This document shows, in pieces, positions 1 to 11,483 of a stretch of DNA of 11,483 nucleotides (its first letter is position 1; every line of letters starts with the position of its first letter). The notes beneath the pieces are model-generated. The model had not been told where the DNA came from. It saw only the letters and a program-made list of their open reading frames with translations, and did no database searches. The stretch covers positions 16,786 to 28,268 of the forward strand of contig MPNW01000610.1 in assembly GCA_011800805.1 (NCBI GenBank), in the 5' to 3' direction. Source of the DNA: Hirudo medicinalis (Eukaryota > Annelida > Clitellata > Hirudinida > Hirudinidae). The translations under genes were made by a program, and so were the position numbers.

Positions 1-66
<66 letters not shown>

Positions 67-112
67 CATTATTATTATGTTGCTGTTGTTGTTGGTTTTG
101 TTTTGTTTTTTT
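1..112. repeat. (TTA)n microsatellite passing into (GTT)n and T-rich sequence
   Basis: Bases 1-78 are TTA repeats with one ATC interruption near 67. They run into GTT units (79-94) and then G/T-rich DNA. The tract continues beyond the left edge. Confidence 0.95.
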
Positions 113-130
113 ATATTCTTCAAATCCTCT

Positions 131-255
131 CGACAGTATTCTGATCGATTATTTTGCCAGGAGTCGATAGGACGCCAGGACGGCGGGTTTACCAGAGTGT
201 TTCCAGCAGGATGCAAGAAATGTTCGCAATGATGAAATACATCCTCACAAGTACT
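131..255 (+). pseudogene. Possible degraded bL17-like (mitochondrial ribosomal protein L17) fragment
   Basis: One frame (161-232) reads GRQDGGFTRVFPAGCKK and then stops. GGFTRV followed by AG and basic residues recalls the GGYTR core of ribosomal protein bL17. The +1-shifted frame just before reads GVDRTPG, like the family's RYxDRxGG approach. The same shifted frame just after reads MFAMMKYIL, like the AxMAxIEL that follows in the family. A match that hops frames within about 100 bases would suit a decayed copy or a sequencing error. The similarity is short and judged from memory of the family pattern, so it may be chance. Confidence 0.25.
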
Positions 256-762
256 CACTTTGTGCTCTTCCAAGAAACTTACAATCACTTGGAAACACCA
301 GGCGATTTCGACTTCCTTTTTGTGCTTTTGTGCCTTTGTGCTTCCCGTTTTGTGCTGTTCGTTTAAACCTGCTGCTCAGTTGGGTCTCTTTGTGTTGAGA
401 TGTACTTTATTTACAAACAAGTAAATACACAATTCGTCTGAATGCAATGAATCACTTAAGTAAGATTTTTCAAGCCGGGCTCCCAAGACAAAACATTGCC
501 TTTTAGCACGCTATGCCAATGCTGATGACCGAGGAAAGGAAATTATAGTTTGTAATTACAATAATTATTTGGCTTTTGTCCACTGGGTGCAAATGAGTTT
601 ATTTAATTATGGTAATTATTAATTAGTAATTACGGTGAAAGACGATTTAGCGTAATCTTAATGATCAGTTGAAAGAGATGATGACATTAAAGGTGGTGTT
701 GATGAGGACGAGGACGATGATCATCGTGATCATTATCACCATGATTTTTGATTTTATTTCAG

Positions 763-842
763 CCCCTACTCGACCGATTCTTATTGCCTCCTTCACCGAT
801 GGCTTCAGAAGTCCAAGATTATTTCAGGAGAGCACTTTTGCC
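763..842 (+). CDS. Candidate internal exon of the same plus-strand gene
   Basis: The acceptor TTTGATTTTATTTCAG is strong. In one frame the exon reads PYSTDSYCLLHRWLQKSK then IISGEHFC, ending phase 1 before GTTTGC. That phase fits the exon at 995 and would give a 152-bp intron containing the CAAAAA-rich tract. Another frame is also open here, and the donor is weak, so both the exon and its frame are uncertain. Confidence 0.3.
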
Positions 843-847
843 GTTTG

Positions 848-886
848 CAAAAACAAAAACAAAAAACAAAAAACAAAGAACAAACA
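848..886. repeat. CAAAAA-rich low-complexity tract
   Basis: Degenerate CAAAAA/CAAAAAA units lie directly after the candidate exon 763-842. Confidence 0.8.
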
Positions 887-994
887 GGACAACGTGACTA
901 CAAAAAGAATTAATTTCACCCTATGTGATGATGGATAATTGGCTTTCAGTAATTTCAAAATCCAAACAACTTTCTTATTTTTGAATCTATTCAG

Positions 995-1131
995 AAACTA
1001 TCAATGATTACAAGCAAATGAGTGAAGGTTTTCATACTTCTGATGATGTAACACTGGATGAACTGCTGAAACCTGTTCCAAAATATCGCTACCCGGACTG
1101 CCCATCCACCAAGACCAAGTTTGAACATTAG
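995..1131 (+). CDS. Terminal exon of an unrecognised plus-strand gene (partial)
   Basis: A good acceptor, TTTTTGAATCTATTCAG, precedes 44 codons ending in TAG at 1129-1131. After two bases completing a split codon it reads TINDYKQMSEGFHTSDDVTL, then DELLKPVPKYRYPDCPSTKT, then KFEH. The mix of acidic, Tyr/Pro and Lys residues is not low-complexity and looks coding, in contrast to the surrounding AT-rich sequence. No domain is recognised. It is convergent with gene B. It may join a candidate exon at 763-842; earlier exons are outside the window or not visible. Confidence 0.5.
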
Positions 1132-1248
1132 TTATGAGTGTATGGCAAAAAAGTTGTAGACAGATTGTGAATTAAGGTGTCACTAAAATAATGGCGAATC
1201 GATAACGAATATTTTAAACTTGAAGGTAGTTAAATCCGGTTGCTGGAG

Positions 1249-1263
1249 CCTAACCCTAACCCT
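1249..1263. repeat. Two-unit telomere-like repeat (CCTAAC)
   Basis: CCTAACCCTAACCCT matches two copies of the metazoan telomere hexamer on the C-rich strand. It is too short to be a telomere. Confidence 0.6.
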
Positions 1264-1410
1264 GGAGCATGGTAACTGGAGTTTCTGAATATATTCCTGG
1301 GACTAGTTGGATCTGATAGATGGAGGGATTGTTTCTCGGAATGGAGTGCATGTGGGTGCATGATGGTCTTTACAAAAAATTTATTAATTTATTAATAAGC
1401 AAGGGAGCAA

Positions 1411-1436
1411 AGAAATAATCCAGAGAAATAATCCAA
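1411..1436. repeat. 13-bp tandem duplication
   Basis: AGAAATAATCC occurs at 1411-1421 and again at 1424-1434. Confidence 0.7.
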
Positions 1437-1846
1437 GGCCTTCCAAATTCAAGAGCCATAGAAGTGTCTAGTTTTATTTCCAACTTTACCAACTTACCAC
1501 TAGGATGAGCTATTTATATACATTTCATTCATTGGTAAAATTTATGCCATCGACCATCGTTGTATTCCATGCCGTGGGACTTTCAACACTTGTGTTTAGG
1601 AAGGCAATTGACATTTGGTCTAAAAACTATCAAAACAAATCCGCTGTTTCGTTGTTTGAGAAAGCTCTGGCAATCATTTTAGATAAAACTTGTTAAGATA
1701 AACCGAGTTAGAAATGTATTTGTGAAAGAGGCTGAAAGTCATTCTCGACCGAACGACAGGATAAGATTTTTCATTACATCCACAATTTCAATACCGAGTT
1801 CCATCGAGATGTAACAAATATTTGTTCATTTTAACGATGATAATGC

Positions 1847-1852
1847 TTTATT
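1847..1852 (-). terminator. Likely polyadenylation signal of gene B
   Basis: Plus-strand TTTATT reads AATAAA on the minus strand, about 112 nt past the gene B stop. It is the first canonical hexamer found downstream and gives a short 3' UTR. Confidence 0.5.
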
Positions 1853-1857
1853 GTTAA

Positions 1858-1867
1858 AATAAATAAA
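1858..1867 (+). terminator. Possible plus-strand polyadenylation signals
   Basis: Two overlapping AATAAA hexamers (1858-1863, 1862-1867) lie only a few bases from the gene B signal on the other strand. They could end the transcript of the plus-strand gene whose stop is at 1131, giving a roughly 730-nt 3' UTR. In AT-rich DNA this may be chance. Confidence 0.25.
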
Positions 1868-1963
1868 ACATTGAGGTAAGTTAAGAGCGCTCACAAAATA
1901 CTGTTGTTAAGAATGATGTTGTTTACTGCTATCGCAAAGCCAAGTGAATCTTCATTCCAAAGT

Positions 1964-2190
1964 TTACCCAATGCTTGAGGGTTTCGAAGATACAGAAGTC
2001 GAGAGAGATGGTGGCTTTTCATATTTAGCCATATAAAGGCAAATTGTTATTATCAAAATTGAGATGACGAGCAAAAACAGGATGCCAAAAAGAAGAAGGT
2101 ATATCATTACTATATCGTAAGGTTTTCCTACACCATAAATAACAGTGGTAGAGTCGTCATGCTCGTAATCGGTGGTCTCAGTACTTTTCC
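1964..2190 (-). other. Gene B exon 11: stalk, transmembrane helix, tail
   Basis: A stalk with TETTDYEHDDSTT leads into the helix IVMIYLLLFGILFLLVISIL, extended by IITICLYM. The 21-residue tail AKYEKPPSLSTSVSSKPSSI, then G, has one tyrosine (YEKPP) and is Ser/Pro-rich. It bears no clear similarity to the gene A tail, apart from serine content. Stop TAA is at plus positions 1964-1966. Confidence 0.85.
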
Positions 2191-5100
2191 CTGAAATGCC
2201 AAAAAGTACGACACAGGCTTTGTACTTCAGCTTTTTTGAGATATGGACTCACTTTTGTAAAGAGCACAGGTGAAATTGTCGACTTGCTGGTACCCCGGAC
2301 GACAGCCGCATACATAGGATGCTTTCGTGTTGATACAAAATGAAGAAGTCAAGTTGCAGGCATCGGTCTTTGTGCACTCGTCCTCATCTAACGAACAATT
2401 CCTCTTATAGTGAAGCTCATTTAAATTCTAAAAATTTAAATTATCTGGGCAATTTGAGACAATTAAAATCGGATTAAGAATTTCTAAAAAATATTTTTTT
2501 TATTGTCAATAAATCTGTCTGTCTGGACATTTCTCGTCATTCCAACTGACCTTCACATTCAATGAATTGAAAGTATGCGACCTTCTTGGTACCTTTGGGA
2601 CAAATACAATCGTATGATCCTTGTAGGTTGATACAGGAACTATTTTCTGGACAAAAATTATCGAAAAACTGACATTCGTCCAAATCTAAAAAGTGGAATC
2701 AAATGTTATTTTCATTATCAATAATATTATTGGTATTATTATTTATTTATACTATATTATCGAAATTCTCAATTTCGTTTACATAATGACAATCCTATTT
2801 TTGGAATTAAATTTATTTCTTCTCCTTCGTACTTTCTTGAGATTATTAAAAATCTATTTCAAGAACTTTGAACTGTTCTCAACTGGAACTCTAAATTTGT
2901 GTCTAACAAGTACAAGTACAAGTACAAGTGTCTAACAAGTAACGAATCACAAGTTGTGCTCGATTCAATCCGCTTCGGTAGGGTCCATCATTTATTGATT
3001 AAGTACTCAAACATCGATAGCGAAATAATCTTATCTGTTTAACCCAATCTGAAAGTTTGGGAATTCTTATGTAATTCCAGAAGTTAAAACAACCGTCACA
3101 GGGACTTTTGTCTGTCAATTCCTCATCCCTGATGTAACCATCCTTACAGGGACACTCATAATCTCCGATGTTATTGACACAAGAAGTACTTTCTGGGCAA
3201 ACGTCCGCCAGCTCGCACTCATCCAAATCTGTATAATTTCAATTGCTCGCATTCAAATAAATTCAGTTAAATTGTATTAAGTTTCGTATTTTTACATTAA
3301 CGTAACATTGTGAAACTGTAACTTGATAACTCGAAAGTCTTGGAAATAAGTCCAATGAATCTGTTTGGAGATATATCCATGATATATGCTCACCTAGACA
3401 GGTCTTTTTGTCAGCTTTGTAAAATCCGGGCTTGCAAATACATTGGAAATCCCCAACAATGTCGATGCACTCTCCATTGACACAGTGGTCGGCATCGGAG
3501 CACTTAACAACTTTTGCTATTGTTAAATGGGACAAAAGATTAGCAAGAACTGTAGTCCATCTCTGAATGTTACATCATTCAGCAGCGCATACTTTCAAAA
3601 TTTGAAAGTAGAAATTGAAATCTTAAGGAATGTGTATTTGAAAATAAATATTTCGTGTCAGTAATAACAAAATATTCCTAATTTGTGAATTAGACAAACT
3701 CAAACGAATAGCTTTCTTATTTAGCAGATTTTAGCAGATTTAACTTTCTGTCAATTTGTTGAACGTTTCGATATTTCAATTAAAAAAGCCAGTTTAAAAA
3801 TCAAAAACACTACAAAAAGAGCATCGCTAAAAGTGAAATTTGATCACTAAGAAAAACCCATTTGGCTTCAAACCAGTCTCAAAAAACAAAAACAAACAAA
3901 CATTAATTCATTAATCATTCATTCATTAAACAGTCATCAATTCAGAGTAAAACACATTAAGCCAGTTAGTTACCTTTGCAGGTCTGATCATCGTGGAGTT
4001 GATATCCAACTTCACACAGGCAAACTGCATATATCAATCTCGTCTTGATCGACATGTAACTTCCACATTGCATTTCCTCGCAATTTCCGTTGTTAATTGA
4101 ACAATCTCAACAAAAATATAAAAATAAAAATGAATAAAAGAACAAATTTATAAATTAATGACACTCTTTTAATATCAATATGAATAAAAAGATACCAGTT
4201 CTTTCGCAATTGACGCCAAAAGTTCCCAGGAAGCACCTAGGACATCCAGTCTGGTCGTAAATGCACTTCCAATCTGCTTGGATCAGTAAGTGGTTCTTGA
4301 AGAATATGTCTGAAACGCATGATTAAATTTTTATAAATATTAACAAACACGGTTCCTTCAGTACATTCACATCAATTTCAAATTTAAAAAAAATTTGTGT
4401 TTAAATAATTTCAAATAAATTAACCATAAAATGGCTATTAAACATTGCGAGGCTAATGTCTTATTATCACTACAACATTTCAATAGCAAAGAGATCGAAA
4501 TTCATTGTCGTGTGACACAAATTTCAACCTGACATTTTAAAACCCAGTCGATGATAACTTGAAATTTCGAAAATACTTGCGATTTTTTTTTTAGACAAAA
4601 AAGAAAAAACCTTTGGAATAAACAGAGAAATAATCTGTCCCTCCGCACAGAAAATTGGGGCTGGTCTTGCAAAACTTGTTACACCAAAGGAATTTGACCG
4701 CTTCTACTGAAAGTAGACTCTTGATGCAAATGCATCTTCCATTCTGAGATATAAGAATATTAATGAAAATATGTGCTTAATGAACTCCTATCGCTGTAAG
4801 ATACTAAAGCTAAACTCCTATTATTATGAGATACTAAATTTAAAATCTCGTACATTTGGATGAGCTAGAAAACACATGTGAATCTTCGCTCAAAGTTTGT
4901 TAGGCGTTCGATATGCCTTTAGAGTCGAATAAAGACGAATGTTTTGAATTAGATTTAAATGTGAATATTATTTAAATTTAAAAATAAAATTTGAATAATA
5001 ACGACAACATTATTTCAGTATTGTCACCGGTTTTATGCCGTAGTAAGAGGATTCACTACATTTTGAGGAACAGTCGTCGGGGTCTGCGGAAGACAACCCA

Positions 5101-5926
5101 TCATCCGATGAGTTAAAACATCCGACATAGTTTTCCATCTTCAGTCCTATTTTTAAAAATTAAACGAGTTCANAATTGAGGGAGCGGCAGACAGCAAACA
5201 GATTCTCAGATCAATATCTCACTCCCATAAGAAACTTCAAAGTGTTGTTGTTGTTGTTGTTGTTGTTGTTGTGATGTTGTTGTTGTTGTTGCTGCTGCTC
5301 CTGCTGCTGATGATGATGATGATAATAATAATATTACTGAACTATCACTGTCAACGCCAAGCTGCCATTTTGAGTGAAACTTTTGAGCGATTTTGAATCA
5401 ATTAAATTAACAAATATCGAAATAAATTTGAAGGTAAATGCAATTTGGAGATTACAAACTAACTGCTCACCAATCGAATCGATAGTTAAATGTTCTATTA
5501 TTCCCTCGCCTTGCAACACCACGATCCTCGCAACACCCTGGCATTGGTAATGGTAAATGCCCGACCGTATCTCCAAGCGACATTGTTTGGGTTCGTGGAC
5601 GTTGCTCTCAAAAATGTTTACAATCTTGTCGATCAGAGATCCCCCTTTGGAGAAAGATTACAATTGCCGAGATCAATCGATGGCATACAAGGCTTCAGTA
5701 ATGTAAACCATCACGACTCACCAGTAAAATTTATTGAAACATATTTGACAAAACTAGTGGTATTCAAATCGATGGCAATTTTATCAAAGTTTTTCCCATA
5801 AATCTCCTTCGCGTGGGTACTCTTGCATTCCAAACCATCCTCTAAGAAATGGTAGATGTATGGTTTAACTGTCTGGGAAGAGACACCGTGTGACATTAAG
5901 AGCACACAAAACCCAATAAAATGCAT
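1964..5926 (-). CDS. Gene B: paralog of gene A, discoidin-like/WSC/EGF membrane protein (11 exons)
   Basis: Coding exons in transcript order: 5926-5722, 5644-5471, 5146-5028, 4743-4611, 4309-4196, 4105-3974, 3516-3394, 3228-3094, 2685-2551, 2387-2253, 2190-1964. They total 1,632 nt, giving 543 aa plus stop; all introns are GT-AG. Order: signal peptide about 1-18; N-terminal domain to 126; WSC about 130-210; four-cysteine module 212-248; EGF 250-292; EGF 293-333; three calcium-binding EGF 334-468; stalk 469-494; transmembrane helix about 495-522; tail 523-543. Exon phases match gene A throughout, but B has one EGF exon fewer. It lies 560 bp downstream of gene A in the same orientation, so it is a head-to-tail tandem duplicate. 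The start is the first ATG opening a hydrophobic leader. Donors GTTTTT (exon 4) and GTTGTT (exon 8) are weak but are supported by frame and by the paralog. Partner and function are unknown. Confidence 0.88.
2253..3516 (-). other. Gene B exons 7-10: four EGF domains, three calcium-binding
   Basis: Exon 7 (3516-3394) has six cysteines and the hydroxylation motif CIDIVGDFQCIC, but begins AKVVKC, so the N-terminal calcium ligands are lost. Exons 8 (3228-3094), 9 (2685-2551) and 10 (2387-2253) begin DLDEC, DLDEC and DEDEC and keep the full consensus (CVNNIGDYECPC, CINLQGSYDCIC, CINTKASYVCGC). All are phase 1-1. By sequence, B8, B9 and B10 pair with A9, A10 and A11. B7 most resembles A8, which leaves A7 without a partner. 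Confidence 0.88.
2901..2941. repeat. ACAAGT hexamer array inside a duplicated 12-mer
   Basis: Four perfect ACAAGT units (2906-2929) are bracketed by two copies of GTCTAACAAGTA (2901-2912, 2930-2941). The array lies in intron 8 of gene B. Confidence 0.85.
3974..4309 (-). other. Gene B exons 5-6: EGF-like module and EGF domain
   Basis: Exon 5 (4309-4196) encodes a four-cysteine module: DWKCIYDQTGCPRCFLGT then FGVNCERT. It shares DWxC, CxxC and GxxGxNCE with gene A. Exon 6 (4105-3974) encodes DCSINNGNCEEMQC, VCLCEVGYQ and DDQTCK, an EGF domain without the calcium consensus. Neither is long enough to show as a clear open frame alone. They were found by translating between splice sites and checking phase against gene A. 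Confidence 0.75.
4611..5146 (-). other. Gene B exons 3-4: WSC domain
   Basis: Exon 3 (5146-5028) encodes NYVGCFNSS, DDCSSKC and SYYGIKP. Exon 4 (4743-4611) encodes NGRCICIKS, WCNKFCKTS and LCGGTDYFSVYSK. All eight WSC cysteines are present over about 79 residues, with the same phase-0 intron between the halves as in gene A. The central region from the CxC to the CxxxC is strongly changed from gene A, while the first motif and the terminal DYFSVYS are kept. Confidence 0.85.
5242..5336. repeat. Compound GTT-GCT-GAT-AAT microsatellite in gene B intron 2
   Basis: About 16 GTT-type units (one GAT interruption near 5272) pass into GCT/CCT units at 5291-5308, then TGA units, then ATA units. Neighbouring blocks differ by single substitutions. 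Confidence 0.9.
5471..5926 (-). other. Gene B exons 1-2: signal peptide and N-terminal domain
   Basis: The leader MHFIGFCVLLMSHGVSSQ is short and hydrophobic, with likely cleavage after SSQ. Exon 1 has two N-glycosylation sites (NTT, NFT). Exon 2 uses the acceptor TTTCTCCAAAG|GG, chosen because it restores the phase and avoids an in-frame TAA just upstream. It carries the two-cysteine motif QCRLEIRSGIYHYQC and the strand-like RIVVLQGEGIIEHLTIDSIG. Similarity to gene A is low except around CRL and YxYQC. A discoidin/galactose-binding-like fold is possible but unproven. Confidence 0.7.
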
Positions 5927-6035
5927 TCTCTGGAGTGCATAAACCTCATAATAAGATGTTGAAAGGCTTAAAACAGACGAGAAATAGACGAGTTTTGATC
6001 GATTTTTGAAATTTGCAAAACACGCTGTTCGTTTC

Positions 6036-6043
6036 TTACGTCA
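6036..6043 (-). promoter_or_regulatory. CRE/bZIP-like site TGACGTAA upstream of gene B
   Basis: The same octamer as upstream of gene A, here 110 nt before the gene B ATG; both copies extend to ATGACGTAA. An AAATCGAT element lies between site and ATG in both genes, at different spacing. It is the only evident shared promoter sequence. Confidence 0.35.
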
Positions 6044-6114
6044 TTTGAGATGGGAATGGTTTTAAAAGTGGATCTGGAATCCATTGCCTACTGCAGAAGG
6101 TAAATGTCTATACT

Positions 6115-6120
6115 TTTAAT
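6115..6120 (-). terminator. Possible variant polyadenylation signal of gene A
   Basis: Plus TTTAAT reads ATTAAA on the minus strand, 367 nt beyond the gene A stop. No canonical AATAAA was seen between the gene A stop and the gene B start, so this common variant is the best candidate. Confidence 0.25.
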
Positions 6121-6141
6121 AATAATAATAATAATAATAAT
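6117..6141. repeat. (TAA)n tract
   Basis: About eight perfect units in the gene A-gene B spacer, followed by AT-rich sequence to about 6205. Confidence 0.85.
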
Positions 6142-6228
6142 TTATATTATTAAATAAATAATCATGTCGTAATAATGATTATATAATTATAAAATAAATT
6201 ATCATGATATGCATTAATGTAGCGGCAA

Positions 6229-6252
6229 GCATTGTCCTGCATTGTCCTGCAT
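6229..6252. repeat. 10-bp tandem duplication
   Basis: ATTGTCCTGC occurs twice in direct succession (6231-6240, 6241-6250) with matching GC and AT flanks. It is notable for its higher GC in AT-rich DNA. Confidence 0.85.
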
Positions 6253-6486
6253 AGAGTTCGCTGTAGAACTGTCTCAAGTCTACCACTGGGTTCGGATGGC
6301 TGTTTTACATTGTACTTAAATTCCCAGCAAACGCATCCATTTGGGAAAATTCAAGTGACAAATCCAAGCTGATCGAACACGTTTATCTAAAAATTTTGAT
6401 GTTTTAACTTAAATCGTCAATAAGTTTACAATTGATCGAAAAAATTGAAAGCCACCGAGTTAATGTCTAAACGAACTTGCAATATT

Positions 6487-10784
<4,298 letters not shown>

Positions 10785-11429
10785 ATTGAGACATCGATTT
10801 GATAGGAATGATTTGAAGACATCACGGCCCTTAAGTTTGATATTTACGTCATAAAAATTAAAAGTGAATTTGGATGTGCAGTACTAATTTGCATTGCAAT
10901 CATTTCAAATCATCATCCGACCTGGATATCATAAGGTCAATAATTAAAATTGGATATTATTATTTAGCCTTCGGAATAAATGTAAAGCCATGTCATTATT
11001 TTCATGGAAATTGTCCGCTTATTAAATGAGACTCAGCGAGATAAATCTTTTTTTTTTTAATAAGAGTAGCGTCTGCTAAAACATAAACCCTTCTGAAATA
11101 TGGTATTACCAGTTCTCGTAACCTTTGTTAAAGCTCATTGGCATCTGCAAATACACACGATCTTTGACTCGGCTCGATGAACTATTGAAAATTATAGAAG
11201 AAAACTGAAACAACAGTAAATAGTTTAATAAACAACTGAATGTAACAGTCAACTCTAAGCAATTAAGGAACTTGTCTACAGTCTTTATACAACAAAGTTT
11301 CTATTGACAACTTCACCATGACAAGCTACTCGCTGCAACTTCTCACCAACTCCGCGTCCCCAGAACCACATAACATAGAACAATTAACAAAACTATCTCA
11401 ACACCTTCCCTTTTTGTTACCATTGTTCT
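10785..11429. other. Upstream region of gene A
   Basis: The stretch is AT-rich and holds the presumed gene A promoter at its low-coordinate end, including TGACGTAA. A short plus-strand frame near 11319-11450 (starting MTSYSLQLLTN) is about 44 codons with no recognised feature and was not called. No RNA gene or repeat family was seen. Confidence 0.5.
10844..10851 (-). promoter_or_regulatory. CRE/bZIP-like site TGACGTAA upstream of gene A
   Basis: Plus TTACGTCA reads TGACGTAA on the minus strand, 60 nt upstream of the gene A ATG. TGACGTAA is a known binding form for ATF/CREB/PAR-type bZIP factors. The same octamer precedes gene B. No TATA box was seen nearby. Function is inferred from position and repetition only. 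Confidence 0.35.
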
Positions 11430-11483
11430 CTAGACAAACATCTTCTTGAGAAAGTCCAATTGCTTGGCAAAGCATTCTGAATC
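11430..11483 (-). CDS. Possible C-terminus of an unrecognised minus-strand gene, cut by the window edge
   Basis: From the right edge the minus strand is open for 17 codons, DSECFAKQLDFLKKMFV, then TAG at plus 11430-11432. The composition is coding-like and amphipathic. A minus-strand ATTAAA near 11222 would make a 3' UTR of about 200 nt. It does not resemble the tails of genes A or B. At this length chance cannot be excluded. Confidence 0.25.
   Translation of the reverse strand, partial: DSECFAKQLDFLKKMFV

Larger units (their letters stand above)
1132..1846. other. Intergenic region between the left gene and gene B
   Basis: It holds two copies of the telomere-like hexamer at 1249-1263 and a 13-bp tandem duplication at 1411-1436. 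A 63-codon plus-strand frame at 1505-1696 has no splice context, domain or homolog signal, and was not called. Nothing else was recognised. Confidence 0.5.
5927..6486. other. Spacer between genes A and B
   Basis: This 560-bp stretch holds the gene A 3' UTR and the gene B upstream region. It contains a (TAA)n tract at about 6117-6141 followed by AT-rich sequence, a perfect 10-bp tandem duplication at 6231-6250, and the TGACGTAA site. No additional coding exon was seen on either strand. Confidence 0.6.

Noticed and set aside
669..938. 89-codon plus frame as one gene
   Set aside because: It begins in GATG-rich low-complexity DNA and ends in the CAAAAA tract; the splice-bounded exon 763-842 in another frame fits better.
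1249..1263. Telomere or interstitial telomeric site
   Set aside because: Only two units; could easily be chance.
1505..1696. 63-codon plus-strand open frame
   Set aside because: No recognised domain, no convincing splice sites; consistent with chance in intergenic DNA.
2693..2935. Hydrophobic 80-codon plus frame
   Set aside because: AT-rich intron 8 of gene B plus the ACAAGT array; hydrophobicity reflects base composition.
2901..2941. CRISPR-like short array
   Set aside because: The units are contiguous 6-mers without spacers in a eukaryotic intron.
5490..5801. 103-codon plus-strand open frame
   Set aside because: Antisense shadow of gene B exons 1-2; the minus strand has a leader, conserved cysteines and phase-matched splice sites.

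Overview
The window is eukaryotic genomic DNA, almost certainly from an invertebrate animal. It is AT-rich, full of trinucleotide microsatellites, carries one unresolved base (N at 5173), and its main content is two compact, intron-rich genes with GT-AG introns (62 to 457 bp) encoding modular extracellular proteins (WSC and calcium-binding EGF domains). The compact introns would suit a tunicate or a similar small-genome invertebrate, but the phylum cannot be fixed from the sequence.

Layout: (1) bases 1 to about 1,130 hold a microsatellite, a short degraded-looking stretch reminiscent of ribosomal protein bL17, and the 3' end of an unrecognised plus-strand gene (terminal exon 995-1131, possible earlier exon 763-842). 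(2) 1,132 to about 1,846 is intergenic. (3) 5926 down to 1964 on the minus strand is 'gene B', 11 coding exons, predicted 543 aa. (4) 6486 to 5927 is the spacer between the two genes. (5) 10784 down to 6487 on the minus strand is 'gene A', 12 coding exons, predicted 586 aa. (6) 10785 to 11483 is the upstream region of gene A, with a possible terminal exon of another minus-strand gene at the right edge.

Genes A and B are head-to-tail paralogs. Both read: signal peptide, a low-cysteine beta-rich domain (possibly galactose-binding/discoidin-like), a WSC domain split by a phase-0 intron, a four-cysteine EGF-like module, an EGF domain, a run of mostly calcium-binding EGF domains each on one phase 1-1 exon, a Ser/Thr/acidic stalk, one transmembrane helix and a short cytoplasmic tail. 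Every exon join keeps the reading frame and the intron phases match between the copies, so the models support each other. The copies differ by one EGF exon, by an RGD present only in A, and by strong divergence at the membrane-distal end versus high conservation in the membrane-proximal EGF. This suggests a small family of cell-surface recognition or adhesion receptors; that function is inference.
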